DNA of 64,000 nt from Larkinella insperata (lineage in GTDB: Bacteria; Bacteroidota; Bacteroidia; Cytophagales; Spirosomataceae): assembly GCF_026248825.1 (NCBI RefSeq), contig NZ_CP110973.1, forward strand, positions 6,283,501 through 6,347,500, read 5' to 3'. Position 1 is the first letter of the stretch. Each line of letters starts with the position of its first letter. Below the pieces are notes generated by a model. That model was not told where the DNA came from. It saw nothing but the letters and a program-made list of their open reading frames with translations, and did not search any database. The position numbers were made by a program, and so were the translations under genes. Shown piece by piece: positions 15,387-24,562 of this stretch.

Positions 15387-16247
15387 ATAAGCGGTTTCAG
15401 TCACCGTACTGGTGGACGATATGAACGCCAGCAGATCTTCGTTCAGTTGATCCTTCTGGGTAAAGAACAAGCCGTGGGGCTCTCCTTCGTACACCAGCAG
15501 TTGCGACTGCGGGATCAGGGCGTGGGTTTTCTGACCCGATGCCTCAAACGGCACGGTCGCGTCCGAATCACCGTGAATGATCAGCGTTGGAACGTTAATG
15601 GCGGCTACATCCGAACGGAAATCGGTGCCGGAAAAAGCCTTGGCACATTCGATGGTGGCTCTGGGTGAACCCAGCAGGGCCAGCATCTGATCCCGTCTCA
15701 GGTGCGAATCGCTCACCGGATGGCTCAGCAGATTGACACCATAAAATTGTTTGCCGAATGTCGCCAGGAAATCGGCGCGGTCGGCCTGTATTTTTTCCAG
15801 CATGTCGTCAAAAACCGATGGGTCTACGCCATCCTGGTTATCGTCGGTTTTCAGCATGAACGGTGTTACCGCGCTGACCAGAACAATTTTCGCGATGCGG
15901 TCTGAACCGTAGCGGCTCAAATACCGCACCACTTCACCGCCCCCCATTGAAAAGCCAACCAGGGTTACATTGTTCAGATCCAGTTCGTCCAGAACGGCTT
16001 TCAAATCGGCAGCCAGTGTATCGTAATCATAGCCGTCCCACGGTTTTGATGATTTACCAAAGCCCCGGCGGTCGTAGGCGATGCAACGCAAACCGTGTTT
16101 GGGAAGTTCGGTCAGTTGATATTCCCACATTTCGTGACTCAGGGGCCAACCGTGAATCAATACCACGGGATTGCCCGTTCCCCAATCCTGATAGAACAGA
16201 TTGACCGGCTCACCATTCGCAGCGGTCCCAGCTTGAATGTAACTCAT
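15384..16247 (-). CDS. Alpha/beta hydrolase (haloperoxidase/esterase-like)
   Basis: A 287-residue cytoplasmic hydrolase of the non-haem haloperoxidase/arylesterase branch. The oxyanion motif HGWPLSHEMW (32-41), DRRGFGKS (59-66) and the nucleophile elbow GFSMGGG with Ser100 are intact. The acid is Asp229 in HGDSDATVP and the catalytic His is about 258 in EPHGLFF. Members hydrolyse esters or lactones, and some act as perhydrolases; the substrate here is unknown. There is no signal peptide. It stands alone: convergent with the sigma-54 regulator across a repeat hairpin, with 281 bp before the radical SAM gene. Its stop codon lies inside the repeat at 15373-15386. Confidence 0.92.
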   Translation of the reverse strand: MSYIQAGTAANGEPVNLFYQDWGTGNPVVLIHGWPLSHEMWEYQLTELPKHGLRCIAYDRRGFGKSSKPWDGYDYDTLAADLKAVLDELDLNNVTLVGFSMGGGEVVRYLSRYGSDRIAKIVLVSAVTPFMLKTDDNQDGVDPSVFDDMLEKIQADRADFLATFGKQFYGVNLLSHPVSDSHLRRDQMLALLGSPRATIECAKAFSGTDFRSDVAAINVPTLIIHGDSDATVPFEASGQKTHALIPQSQLLVYEGEPHGLFFTQKDQLNEDLLAFISSTSTVTETAY

Positions 16248-16528
16248 AACGTTGATTGATTAAAGTGATCACCATACTAACGGTTCTGCTGCTCTATTGG
16301 ATTTTAACTTTCTCAAAAACCAATTAAATAATCGACAAACGTTTGCGTATCAACACATTGTCTTACATTGATTTACCTCCCAATAAAATATTATCTGGAA
16401 GGCATCGCCTACTCCTTGCCACCCCAGCATCATTATTGAATGGCACAGCTGCATCGGAGGTGTCCGCAGACCTTCTGATAGAATTGACGTTCATAGGTGC
16501 CTGAAACGTTGTGAAACACCGCAGGCCG

Positions 16529-17590
16529 TTAATTAAACAGACCCAACTGCCGTTTGCGCAGAAAACGGGTCGTATCCAACTGGGGGAATCCGTTTTTCGG
16601 CATGTATTTGTTGAGGGCAATCTGGTGAAATTGGCGAATCTGTTCGGCAAACTTGCCTTCGCCCGCCATACGGGTACCAAATCGGGAATCGCTCAACTGT
16701 CCGCCGTGGCATTCCCGAATCTGATTCAGGACTTTGTTGGCCCGGTCGGGGTAGTTTTTCTGTATCCAGTCTTCAAACAACGGGCCGATGGCGCCATTCA
16801 GCCGGACAATCGTGTACCCCGCCCAGGTCGCGCCGTGCTGGGCCGCCAGTTCGATGATCCGGGGAATATCCTTCTCGTTCAGGCTGGGAATGATCGGTGC
16901 CGTCATCACCCCCACCGGAACGCCGATGACCGATAGTTCTTGGATGATTTGCAGCCGACGCGGGACCGTCAATGTGCGCGGTTCCATCTTTTGGCGCAGT
17001 TCCTCGTCCAGGGTCGTAATGGTAATCAGCACCACTACGAGCTGCTGGGCCGCCAGTTGCTGCAACAGGTCTTTATCGCGCAGGATCAACGCATTCTTGG
17101 TAATGATACTGACCGGATTGCGGTACAGCAGACACAACTCCAGAATACGGCGGGTCAGCTGAAACCGGCGTTCAGCGGGTTGGTAGCAATCGGTATTTCC
17201 CGATAAGTGAAGGACCTCTGGCTGGTAGTTTTTGGCCAAGAATTCTTTCTCCAGCAATTCCGGCGCGTTCTTTTTGACCATGATCTTGCTCTCAAAATCC
17301 AGCCCTGCCGAGAAACCCCAGTATTCATGCGTGTTGCGGGCGTAACAATAAATACACCCGTGCTCACAACCCAGATACGGATTGACGGAAGCACTAAAGC
17401 CGACATCCGGACTGGTGGGCCGACTGATAATCTGTTTCGGATTATCCTCGTAAAACCGCGTCTGTACAGTTGGTTCCGGGAAATCCGCATCCGGAACATT
17501 CTGTTCATCATCCGGTTCTACCTGAAGCTTCTGAAAGCGGTTATGAGCGTTGAACTGTGCTCCACGTCCTTTAAGGAAATCGTTTTTCAT
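16529..17590 (-). CDS. Radical SAM protein, PA0069 family
   Basis: A 353-residue iron-sulfur protein. The cluster motif Cys-x3-Cys-x2-Cys is in NPYLGCEHGCIYCYARNTHEY (Cys75, 79, 82), the pattern of the PA0069 family, which is related to spore photoproduct lyase-like radical SAM proteins. It would bind a [4Fe-4S] cluster and cleave S-adenosylmethionine to a 5'-deoxyadenosyl radical. Conserved downstream text such as ITKNALILRDKDLL and GVMTAPIIPSLNEKDI matches the family pattern. The reaction is not established for this family. I start at ATG 17590 (MKNDFLKGRGAQFN); a 19-residue upstream extension is hydrophobic and lies in AT-rich sequence, so it is probably not translated. It is divergent from the 17766 gene and has no operon partner. 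Confidence 0.88.
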   Translation of the reverse strand: MKNDFLKGRGAQFNAHNRFQKLQVEPDDEQNVPDADFPEPTVQTRFYEDNPKQIISRPTSPDVGFSASVNPYLGCEHGCIYCYARNTHEYWGFSAGLDFESKIMVKKNAPELLEKEFLAKNYQPEVLHLSGNTDCYQPAERRFQLTRRILELCLLYRNPVSIITKNALILRDKDLLQQLAAQQLVVVLITITTLDEELRQKMEPRTLTVPRRLQIIQELSVIGVPVGVMTAPIIPSLNEKDIPRIIELAAQHGATWAGYTIVRLNGAIGPLFEDWIQKNYPDRANKVLNQIRECHGGQLSDSRFGTRMAGEGKFAEQIRQFHQIALNKYMPKNGFPQLDTTRFLRKRQLGLFN

Positions 17591-17765
17591 GGTGCTATAT
17601 TTCAAAAATGGACGTCCAATAATACAAGTAAAATATATAAAGCACAAATAGAACCAAAGCCAGTCCTCCTTTTGGTAGCAGAACGAGCGGGTAAGCTGTT
17701 AATTTTTCTTAAAGAACCGCCGATTATTGCCAACCCATTTGTTTATCGCGAACTTGCCACTTACT

Positions 17766-18464
17766 ATGAGACTCCTGTTTTTTTTTCTTTTTTTTGCCTC
17801 TGCTGCCTATTGCCAAAGCCCGAAGTACATCATCGGTAAAGTACTGGATCAGGAAACGGGTCAGGGAGTGAATAACGCCAGCGTCATCAACAAACGCTCG
17901 CTGGCGGTGGGGCGTACTAATCAAACCGGCAACTACTATTTGCAGATTAAACCCGGCGATTCGGTGGTGGTAACCAGCCCCACGCATGGTCGGAAAGCCT
18001 TTCGCTGGGATGGAAGTACGCAGCAGCCGGTGTTGCGGATGAAGCGCGAACTAGCGGATAACGTCATCAATCTGGCGGAGGTGACGGTTCGGGGCAAGCA
18101 GGAAGCAGAACTCAAACGCGAACTCGAACAACTTCTGAGCGAACCGGAAGCCAAGCGGGGGGTAACGGCGGAACAGGTACTGGATCGGGCGGCTTCGGGA
18201 TCGGTGATTACCCTGCTCTACGAAGCCTTCAGCCGACGGGCCAAGGCCGACCGTAAAGCGCTCGTGCTGATGCAGGAAGACCGGCGGCACAAGCTGGCCG
18301 TTTACCGTTTTGAACTGGTGGCAAGCCGGGCAACCGACCTGACCGGCAACGACCTCGAAAAACTTAAGGAATTTTGCCAGCTTGATGACATGGCCATCCT
18401 ACAAGCCAGTGAATACGAACTTACGTTTGCCATCCTGCAATGCCTCAAAGCCTTTAAGCGCTAA
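17766..18464 (+). CDS. Exported protein with carboxypeptidase-regulatory-like domain
   Basis: A 232-residue protein with a strong signal peptide (MRLLFFFLFFASAAYCQ). Residues about 20-105 resemble the transthyretin/CNA-B-like 'carboxypeptidase regulatory' domain, with GKVLDQETGQGVNNASV followed by GNYYLQIKPGDSVVVTS. The same fold is found at the N-terminus of SusC-type receptors, but no TonB-dependent barrel follows here. The C-terminal part (about 125-232) is helical and basic with no recognised domain. It is likely periplasmic or surface associated. ATG 17766 begins the signal peptide; an upstream in-frame start would spoil it. A terminator follows at 18541. Function is unknown. Confidence 0.75.
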   Translation: MRLLFFFLFFASAAYCQSPKYIIGKVLDQETGQGVNNASVINKRSLAVGRTNQTGNYYLQIKPGDSVVVTSPTHGRKAFRWDGSTQQPVLRMKRELADNVINLAEVTVRGKQEAELKRELEQLLSEPEAKRGVTAEQVLDRAASGSVITLLYEAFSRRAKADRKALVLMQEDRRHKLAVYRFELVASRATDLTGNDLEKLKEFCQLDDMAILQASEYELTFAILQCLKAFKR

Positions 18465-18540
18465 CCTTTAAGCATTTACTACGCCCGCAAGTACACTCAT
18501 CAGTGACTTGCTTCATAAGTTGTTCTACCTAAAAAACGAA

Positions 18541-18570
18541 AAAGCCATGCGGAATTTCCCTCATGGCTTT
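18541..18570. terminator. Rho-independent terminator-like hairpin
   Basis: AAAGCCATG (18541-18549) and CATGGCTTT (18562-18570) make a perfect 9-bp stem with a 12-nt loop and flanking A- and T-rich ends. It can serve the gene ending at 18464. The remaining AT-rich gap to 18757 shows nothing else. Confidence 0.7.
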
Positions 18571-18757
18571 CTGATTTACTCAACGTTATGAAAAACTTTT
18601 CTTTTCAATGCAAATATATATGATTAGTTATGATATAAAATTCAAAATGGTCAAAAAAATTTTACACCACCAACTTATCCAAAACAAACCATTGATATTC
18701 AATACATTAACCGTAAACTAAAAACTAAGCGTAGACTTCCTGATTAGGTACTATTAC

Positions 18758-19429
18758 TTATCGCTGTTCATCGAGGATCAAACCGTCCCGAATCGTCAGT
18801 TTTCGGTCGGCCATATCAGCCAGCAACTCATTATGAGTTACAATCACAAACGCTTGCCCTAACTCATTACGTAACCGAAAAAATAGCTTGTGAAGTTCCT
18901 CAGCGTTATGTGAATCTAGGTTGCCGCTGGGCTCGTCGGCGAAAACAATGGCGGGAGAATTGATCAGGGCGCGGGCGACGGCGGTTCGCTGCTGCTCCCC
19001 CCCCGATAATTGAGATGGTAAATGGGCCTTCCGGTCACCTACGCCCAGAATATTTAATAATTCCTCCGCCCGGACCCGCACCTTTTTCTCGTCGTGACCG
19101 GCAATAAATCCCGGCAGACAAACATTCTCTAGAGCGGTAAATTCTGCCAGCAGGTTATGAAACTGAAACACAAACCCGATCCGTTCGTTTCGGAAGCGGG
19201 CCAGGTCTTTTTCATTGAGTTTAAACACATTCTGTTCCGCCAGCGTGATTTGTCCTGAATCGGGGCGGTCGAGCGTTCCTAAGATATGAAGCAGGGTGCT
19301 TTTACCGGCACCGGAGGCTCCAACGATGGATACGACCTCCCCAGATTGAATACTCAGGTTGATGCCCTTCAGAACGGGCAGATCGCCGTGGGAACGGGTT
19401 ATGTTGATGGCTTCCAGAAGCGGTTGCAT
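18758..19429 (-). CDS. ABC transporter ATP-binding protein, LolD/MacB type
   Basis: A 223-residue ATPase of the subfamily that drives lipoprotein release (LolCDE) or MacB-type export. Walker A is GASGAGKS (37-44), the signature is LSGGEQQR and Walker B is IVFADEPSGNLD, followed by VIVTHNELL with the switch His. NEKDLARFRNERIGFVFQFHNLL matches the LolD/FtsE group closely. ATP hydrolysis would power an FtsX-fold permease, but no permease gene is next to it: neighbours are a transthyretin-fold protein on one side and divergent sucC on the other. The partner must be encoded elsewhere. Its function as LolD is therefore likely but not proven. Confidence 0.88.
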   Translation of the reverse strand: MQPLLEAINITRSHGDLPVLKGINLSIQSGEVVSIVGASGAGKSTLLHILGTLDRPDSGQITLAEQNVFKLNEKDLARFRNERIGFVFQFHNLLAEFTALENVCLPGFIAGHDEKKVRVRAEELLNILGVGDRKAHLPSQLSGGEQQRTAVARALINSPAIVFADEPSGNLDSHNAEELHKLFFRLRNELGQAFVIVTHNELLADMADRKLTIRDGLILDEQR

Positions 19430-19514
19430 AGAAGATAAGCGGGTCAGAGTGGCGCGAAAAACCGGTTTTTACCAGCAGAACGAGTTCCCTGCTGAATTTT
19501 AAAACCGAAAGAAG

Positions 19515-19546
19515 TTGTTCCGCTAAATTTCGTTAAACTATCTTTA
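19515..19546 (+). promoter_or_regulatory. Predicted Bacteroidota promoter of sucC
   Basis: TTG at 19515-19517 and TATCTTTA at 19539-19546 (seven of eight to TAnnTTTG) are separated by 21 bases. Transcription would begin about 40 bases before ATG 19592. Confidence 0.55.
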
Positions 19547-19591
19547 CACGCGAAAGTAATGTTTTTTTCACCATTCCTTGTTTTGCTCCAT

Positions 19592-20812
19592 ATGAACATT
19601 CACGAGTACCAGGGTAAAGAGATATTGAAACAATACGGTGTCCGGGTCCAGGAAGGCATCGTAGCCGAATCGCCCGAAAAAGCCGTTGAAGCCGCCAAGC
19701 AGATCATGGCGCAAACCAATTCGAAGTTTGTCGTAATTAAATCGCAGATCCACGCTGGAGGCCGTGGTAAAGGCAAAATTCAGGGATCGGAGCAACGTGG
19801 GGTTCAATTGGCCAAGTCGGTCGATGACGTACGTGAAATTTCCAAAAATATCATCGGTAATGTCCTGGTAACGCACCAGACTGGCCCTGAAGGCCGGAAA
19901 GTCAATAAAGTCCTGGTTGCTCAGGATGTATACTACCCCGGCGCTTCCGAGCCCAAGGAATATTACATCGGTATTCTGCTGGATCGCGCCAAAGCCTGCA
20001 ACGTCATCATGGCCAGCACCGAAGGCGGTATGGACATTGAAGAAGTAGCTGAGCATTCTCCCGAAAAAATCGTGAAGGAATGGGTGGATCCGGCCATCGG
20101 CCTGCAGTCGTTTCAGGTGCGCAACATCGCCTTTGCGCTGGGCCTGGAGGGTGAAGCGTTCAAAGAAATGGTGAAATTCATCGGAGCGCTGTATAAAGCG
20201 TATGTCGAAACGGATTCGTCCATGTTCGAAATCAACCCGGTGCTGAAAACATCCGACAACAAAATTCTGGCGGTGGATGCCAAGGTGAATCTGGATGACA
20301 ACGCCCTGTACCGTCATCCGGACCTGAAAAACCTCCGCGACATTGCAGAAGAAGATCCGCTGGAAGTAGAAGCAACGGCCAACGACCTGAATTACGTTAA
20401 ACTGGACGGTAACGTCGGTTGTATGGTAAACGGTGCCGGTCTGGCGATGGCCACGATGGACATCATCAAACTGTCGGGTGGCGAACCGGCCAACTTCCTG
20501 GACGTAGGGGGTGGTGCTAATGCAAAAACCGTGGAAGCGGGCTTCCGGATCATTCTGAAAGACCCAAACGTAAAAGCGATCCTGATCAACATATTCGGCG
20601 GGATTGTCCGCGGTGACCGGGTTGCAACGGGGGTAGTTGAAGCCTACAAAGCCATTGGCGATATCAAAGTGCCGATCATCGTTCGTCTGCAGGGAACCAA
20701 CGCCGAAGAAGGAGCCCGCATCATCGACGAATCCGGCCTGAAAGTATTCTCGGCCGTTCAGCTGAAAGATGCTGCTGCCAAAGTGAAGCAAGTACTGGAA
20801 GGAGTAGAATAA
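19592..20812 (+). CDS. sucC: Succinyl-CoA synthetase (ADP-forming) beta subunit
   Basis: The beta subunit of succinate-CoA ligase (TCA cycle) interconverts succinyl-CoA and succinate with ADP/ATP. The 406-residue length is standard. The N-terminal ATP-grasp domain starts MNIHEYQGKEILKQYGV and has KSQIHAGGRGKGK; the C-terminal CoA-ligase domain carries MVNGAGLAMATMD, FLDVGGGANAKTV and INIFGGIVRGD, all typical. The start is ATG 19592, where family homology begins; the 11 codons upstream from 19559 are not conserved. The alpha subunit (sucD) is not adjacent, as is common in Bacteroidota. A strong terminator follows. Confidence 0.97.
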   Translation: MNIHEYQGKEILKQYGVRVQEGIVAESPEKAVEAAKQIMAQTNSKFVVIKSQIHAGGRGKGKIQGSEQRGVQLAKSVDDVREISKNIIGNVLVTHQTGPEGRKVNKVLVAQDVYYPGASEPKEYYIGILLDRAKACNVIMASTEGGMDIEEVAEHSPEKIVKEWVDPAIGLQSFQVRNIAFALGLEGEAFKEMVKFIGALYKAYVETDSSMFEINPVLKTSDNKILAVDAKVNLDDNALYRHPDLKNLRDIAEEDPLEVEATANDLNYVKLDGNVGCMVNGAGLAMATMDIIKLSGGEPANFLDVGGGANAKTVEAGFRIILKDPNVKAILINIFGGIVRGDRVATGVVEAYKAIGDIKVPIIVRLQGTNAEEGARIIDESGLKVFSAVQLKDAAAKVKQVLEGVE

Positions 20813-20830
20813 GGAATCAGGAGTTTCTAT

Positions 20831-20890
20831 AAAGAAGCGGATGCCGGAAAAGGGAGTGTCTTCCTTTTCCGACATCCGCTTCTTTATTTA
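20831..20890. terminator. Strong bidirectional terminator
   Basis: The arms 20831-20853 and 20863-20885 pair at 22 of 23 positions with a 9-nt loop, A-rich before and T-rich after. It separates convergent sucC and the M48 protease gene. Confidence 0.9.
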
Positions 20891-20899
20891 TTCGCGGCC

Positions 20900-21727
20900 T
20901 TATCGTCTACCTTGCTGGTAGTACTTCATGGCGTCCGGCATTTGCTTTTCCAGGTCGCGAATCCGGCGCTCATCCGACGGGTGCGTTGACAGGAATTCCG
21001 GCGGTTTTTGGCCCCCGCCCGCTTTCGCCATCCGGCCCCAGAAATTAACCGCTTCCTGCGGATTATAGCCCGCCATCGCCATAAAAATAAGGCCCAGTTT
21101 GTCTGCTTCCGACTCCTGCGAGCGGCTGTGCGGCAATGCTCGCCCGACCTGATAGGCGGCCGGAAGCCCCGCTCCGACGGCCTGAAGCAACAACGCGTTG
21201 GTCTGGCTGCGCTGGTTTTGCGAGAGCGAGCCCAGAACCAATTGACCGCCTTGCAACAAACCGCTGGCGACCAGTTCTTCACTCATCCGTTCGTTACCAT
21301 GCTCGGCAATGGCGTGCGAAACTTCGTGGCCCATAACCGTAGCCACGCCCGCTTCGTTCTGCGTGTAGGGCAGAATACCCGTATAAAACGCCACCTTCCC
21401 CCCCGGCATACACCAGGCGTTGACCTGCGGACTTTCAATCAGGTTGAACTCCCACTGAAACCCACTCAAACGGTCGCTGAGGTTGTTAGCCGCCATGTAT
21501 GTTTCGACGGCTTTCTGAATTCGTGCCCCTACGCGCTTGATCATATCTTCCTGCGCCCCGGTACGAACAACCCGGCTCGAATCCAACACACCCTTATAAT
21601 TTGTAAAACTCAACGGTAACATCTGAGAATTCGGAATCAACACCAGCTGATTCCGACCCGTTAACGGAACCTTCTGACACGCAATTACAAGGCCAACCAG
21701 CAATATGGCCATTATCGCTCTTTTCAT
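20900..21727 (-). CDS. M48-family zinc metalloprotease lipoprotein
   Basis: A 275-residue lipoprotein (lipobox LVIAC, Cys17) of the peptidase M48 family, similar to LoiP/BepA catalytic domains without TPR repeats. The zinc motif HEVSH (His134, Glu135, His138) is in GHEVSHAIAEHG, and the third ligand lies in SQESEADKLGLIFMAMAGY. These proteases cut or refold outer-membrane proteins in the periplasm. The N-terminal KVPLTGRNQLVLIP is typical of Bacteroidota members. A -7 box TAGTTTTG on the minus strand (21763-21770) lies about 36 bases before the start. It is monocistronic, convergent with sucC across a terminator. Confidence 0.94.
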   Translation of the reverse strand: MKRAIMAILLVGLVIACQKVPLTGRNQLVLIPNSQMLPLSFTNYKGVLDSSRVVRTGAQEDMIKRVGARIQKAVETYMAANNLSDRLSGFQWEFNLIESPQVNAWCMPGGKVAFYTGILPYTQNEAGVATVMGHEVSHAIAEHGNERMSEELVASGLLQGGQLVLGSLSQNQRSQTNALLLQAVGAGLPAAYQVGRALPHSRSQESEADKLGLIFMAMAGYNPQEAVNFWGRMAKAGGGQKPPEFLSTHPSDERRIRDLEKQMPDAMKYYQQGRR

Positions 21728-21762
21728 GGTTAGAATATAGAATTGTTTAAAAAATTAGACGT

Positions 21763-21770
21763 CAAAACTA
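21763..21770 (-). promoter_or_regulatory. -7 box TAGTTTTG for the M48 gene
   Basis: On the minus strand TAGTTTTG fits TAnnTTTG exactly and ends 35 bases before the start codon. A -33 box is not obvious. Confidence 0.45.
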
Positions 21771-21845
21771 TCTACTAGAGACTGTTGTAAGTTCCACTTT
21801 GTTCAATTTTTTTAACTAGCGTGCGGTTGAGCCGTCTTTCCTGTT

Positions 21846-21853
21846 TAGATTTG
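21846..21853 (+). promoter_or_regulatory. -7 box TAGATTTG for the fumarylacetoacetase-family gene
   Basis: TAGATTTG fits TAnnTTTG exactly and ends 25 bases before ATG 21879. A TTG lies 16 bases upstream (21827-21829), shorter than the usual spacing. Confidence 0.45.
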
Positions 21854-21878
21854 CGGCAGCAGCAAAAGTTTAATTTTT

Positions 21879-22490
21879 ATGAAAATCATCGCCGTCGGAC
21901 GCAATTACGCGGAGCACATCAAGGAACTAAACAACGAGCAACCCGACGATCCGGTTATTTTCACCAAACCCGAGACAGCCGTCCTGCGCCCCGGCGATCC
22001 GTTTTTCTACCCTGATTTTTCAACCGACGTTCACCACGAAGTAGAAATCATCGTGCGCATCAGCCGCACGGGTAAAAACATTGAGCAAAAGTTTGCCCAC
22101 CGCTATTATGACGAAATTGGCGTGGGCATCGACTTCACGGCGCGCGATCTGCAATCAAAGCTGAAAACCAAAGGGTTACCGTGGGATCTGGCCAAAGGAT
22201 TCAACGGCTCGGCCCCCATGTCGGCTTTTGTTCCCAAGACGGATTTCCCGGATTTGCAAAACCTAAACTTTCGGCTCGACGTAAACGGCGAAACCCGGCA
22301 GGTGGGCAATACCTCCATGATGCTGTTTCAAATCGACTACCTGATTTCGTTTGTTTCCAACTACTTCATGCTCCTTCAGGGCGATATTCTTTTTACCGGT
22401 ACACCGAAAGGCGTTGGCCCCGTCCAGATTGGCGACCGGCTGACGGCTTACCTCGAAGACCGGAAAATGTTGGAATTTGATGTAAAATAG
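21879..22490 (+). CDS. Fumarylacetoacetate hydrolase-family protein
   Basis: A 203-residue single-domain FAH-family enzyme, the size of FAHD1-type acylpyruvases and oxaloacetate decarboxylases. It opens MKIIAVGRNYAEHIKEL, and the metal-binding acids are in HHEVEIIVRI (about 49-58) and GIDFTARDLQ (about 86-95); the substrate loop includes KGFNGSAPMSAFVP. These enzymes bind Mg or Mn and cleave or decarboxylate beta-diketo acids. The exact substrate cannot be told from sequence. The M23 peptidase gene begins 24 bp later on the same strand, so the two may be co-transcribed, although their functions are unrelated. Confidence 0.92.
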   Translation: MKIIAVGRNYAEHIKELNNEQPDDPVIFTKPETAVLRPGDPFFYPDFSTDVHHEVEIIVRISRTGKNIEQKFAHRYYDEIGVGIDFTARDLQSKLKTKGLPWDLAKGFNGSAPMSAFVPKTDFPDLQNLNFRLDVNGETRQVGNTSMMLFQIDYLISFVSNYFMLLQGDILFTGTPKGVGPVQIGDRLTAYLEDRKMLEFDVK

Positions 22491-22513
22491 CGAACGGCTT
22501 CAGGCAGGGGAAT

Positions 22514-24502
22514 ATGGTAGAAATTGTGAGAACAAAGTTATTTTACGTAGGTCTGGCGAGCTTGCTGCTGCTGTTGCATTCCGGCTTCGGACAAAAGCCC
22601 GACAAGACTATTTTGAAAGCCGTTCAACCCGGTTATTTTCTGTTTCCCATCATGCCCGGCGAAGCCAATTCGCTCTCGGGTGGGTTGGGCGATCTGCGTC
22701 CGAACCACTTCCACGCCGGAATCGACATCCGGACCGCCCAGCGCGAAGGACTGGACGTGTACGCAGCCGCCGACGGCTATGTGTCCCGGATTGCAGTCTT
22801 CACGGGCGGGTACGGCAACGTTATCTTCATCAAACACCCCAACGGCCTCACGACGGTTTACGGCCACCTCAAAACCCTGAGCGATACGCTGGGTCAGTAT
22901 CTGCGAGCGGAACAATACAAAAAACAGACGTTTGAAATTGATCTGCGTCCGGCGCCCAACCAGTTTCCGGTGAAAAAAGGGCAGATCATCGCGTTGTCGG
23001 GAAACACGGGGGGGTCGGGCGGCCCGCACCTGCACTTTGAAATCCGCGACGAAAAGAATAACCTGCTCAATCCGCTGCTTTTCGGCTTTCAGGAAATCGA
23101 AGACAACGTTCCGCCTTATTTTGAGCGGATTGCCCTGCAACCCCTGACGCCCGCATCCCGCGTGAACGGTCAGGCCGGGCGGCTGGCACTCACGCCGGTT
23201 CGGCGGCCCAACGGGGATTACGTGCTGACGCAACCGATTTCGGCCAGCGGTCTGATTGGTCTGGAAGTACTGGCGCACGATCGTACCAGCGGTTCTCCGT
23301 TCCGGAATGGACTCACCTGCATCGAAATTCAGCTCGACGATCAGGAGATGTTTGCCTACAACATGAACAACTTCCCGAACGAAGAAACCCGGCTGATTAA
23401 CCTGCACATGAATTACGCGGTGGAGCAATTGACGGGCCAGCGGTTTCACCGGTGTTACATCGCCGACGGCAATACCCTCAACTCGTACCGGTACGATCAG
23501 AGACAGGGAAAACTGCCCCTCTTCGATGGCAAACCGCACGAAGTCCGGATTACGTTATACGACTGCTTCCAGCACACCACCAACCTGCGGTTTACGGTTT
23601 TGCCCGAAGCCGAAAACGCCCTGCCGGGGAAACTGACGCCGAGCAAATTACCGACGGCCATTTTCAGTTCAGTTGAAGAAAACACCCTGATTATCAGAGC
23701 CCGCAATTTTCCAACGACCGTTCCGCCAACGGCTCGCTTGTTCGCGAGCGGCGCTTCCAAAGACTTGCCGGTGGATTACGTCCGAGGGAATGAAGCTTAT
23801 TACGTAGTGGATCTACAAAAATACCTGCCGGATTCGGTACAAGTTGGCAAAACCGTTCTGCCCCTGAATTTCAAGAAACGGATTCTGCCCGGCAAGTCAG
23901 CTTTCTACCGTGATTCATCCGTTACCGTTGCGTTTGCTCCGGAGAGCCTGTACGATACCCTGCACCTATCCGTTTCAACCCTGGGTAACCAGCTGACGAT
24001 TAACCAGAGAACGATTGCTCTGAAAGATAACATTGAAGTGGATTTCGTTCCGGCCGATCCGGTTGAAGACCCCCGCAAAACGCAGATGTACCTGATCAAC
24101 GGCGGACGACGCTATTACGTGGGCGGTTTCTGGAAAAACAACCATTTTCTGTTCCGAAGCCGTCAGTTAGGAACATTTCAATTGCTGGCCGACCCGAATC
24201 CGCCGACGGTCAAATTCCTGCGGAAAGATCATACGGCGCTGGTAGCGACGGTGAAAGATGATTTGTCGGGATTGGATACCGTGCGGGCGATGGTCAACGG
24301 CGAGTGGATTTTGATGCAGTACGATTACAAAAGAGCCCTGGTTTGGTCGGATAAATTAGATCCGGCGAAACCGTTTGAAGGCTCGGTGGTGTTAGAAGCA
24401 AAAGACCGGGCCGGAAATGTAACCACCGTCACGGCCCAGCTCCCACCCGCTCCCCGACCGATGACCGTCGATTCGGCGGCTGTTGGGGGGGACGAAAACT
24501 AA
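22514..24502 (+). CDS. M23-family peptidase (LytM-like), exported
   Basis: A 662-residue protein with an N-terminal signal or anchor segment (residues about 8-25, ending SGFGQ). The M23 zinc endopeptidase domain is at about 55-200: first ligands in NHFHAGID (His67, Asp71), and the pair GPHLHFE at about 170-176. Both His motifs are intact, so it may cut peptidoglycan cross-links in the periplasm. About 450 further residues are beta-rich (Ig-like repeats suspected, for example about 560-640, DDLSGLDTVRAMVNGEW) and may bind the wall or partner proteins. This architecture is common in Bacteroidota. It follows the fumarylacetoacetase-family gene at 24 bp and precedes bcp by 60 bp. Confidence 0.92.
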   Translation: MVEIVRTKLFYVGLASLLLLLHSGFGQKPDKTILKAVQPGYFLFPIMPGEANSLSGGLGDLRPNHFHAGIDIRTAQREGLDVYAAADGYVSRIAVFTGGYGNVIFIKHPNGLTTVYGHLKTLSDTLGQYLRAEQYKKQTFEIDLRPAPNQFPVKKGQIIALSGNTGGSGGPHLHFEIRDEKNNLLNPLLFGFQEIEDNVPPYFERIALQPLTPASRVNGQAGRLALTPVRRPNGDYVLTQPISASGLIGLEVLAHDRTSGSPFRNGLTCIEIQLDDQEMFAYNMNNFPNEETRLINLHMNYAVEQLTGQRFHRCYIADGNTLNSYRYDQRQGKLPLFDGKPHEVRITLYDCFQHTTNLRFTVLPEAENALPGKLTPSKLPTAIFSSVEENTLIIRARNFPTTVPPTARLFASGASKDLPVDYVRGNEAYYVVDLQKYLPDSVQVGKTVLPLNFKKRILPGKSAFYRDSSVTVAFAPESLYDTLHLSVSTLGNQLTINQRTIALKDNIEVDFVPADPVEDPRKTQMYLINGGRRYYVGGFWKNNHFLFRSRQLGTFQLLADPNPPTVKFLRKDHTALVATVKDDLSGLDTVRAMVNGEWILMQYDYKRALVWSDKLDPAKPFEGSVVLEAKDRAGNVTTVTAQLPPAPRPMTVDSAAVGGDEN

Positions 24503-24562
24503 CCCTTGGCAGACCATTGAGACGGTTTGCCGTTACTGACAGAAGACTTAAACCTAAAAACT

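Noticed and set aside
16363..16680. Minus-strand open frame overlapping the radical SAM gene end
   Set aside because: It overlaps the C-terminus of the well supported radical SAM gene in another frame and has no family match.
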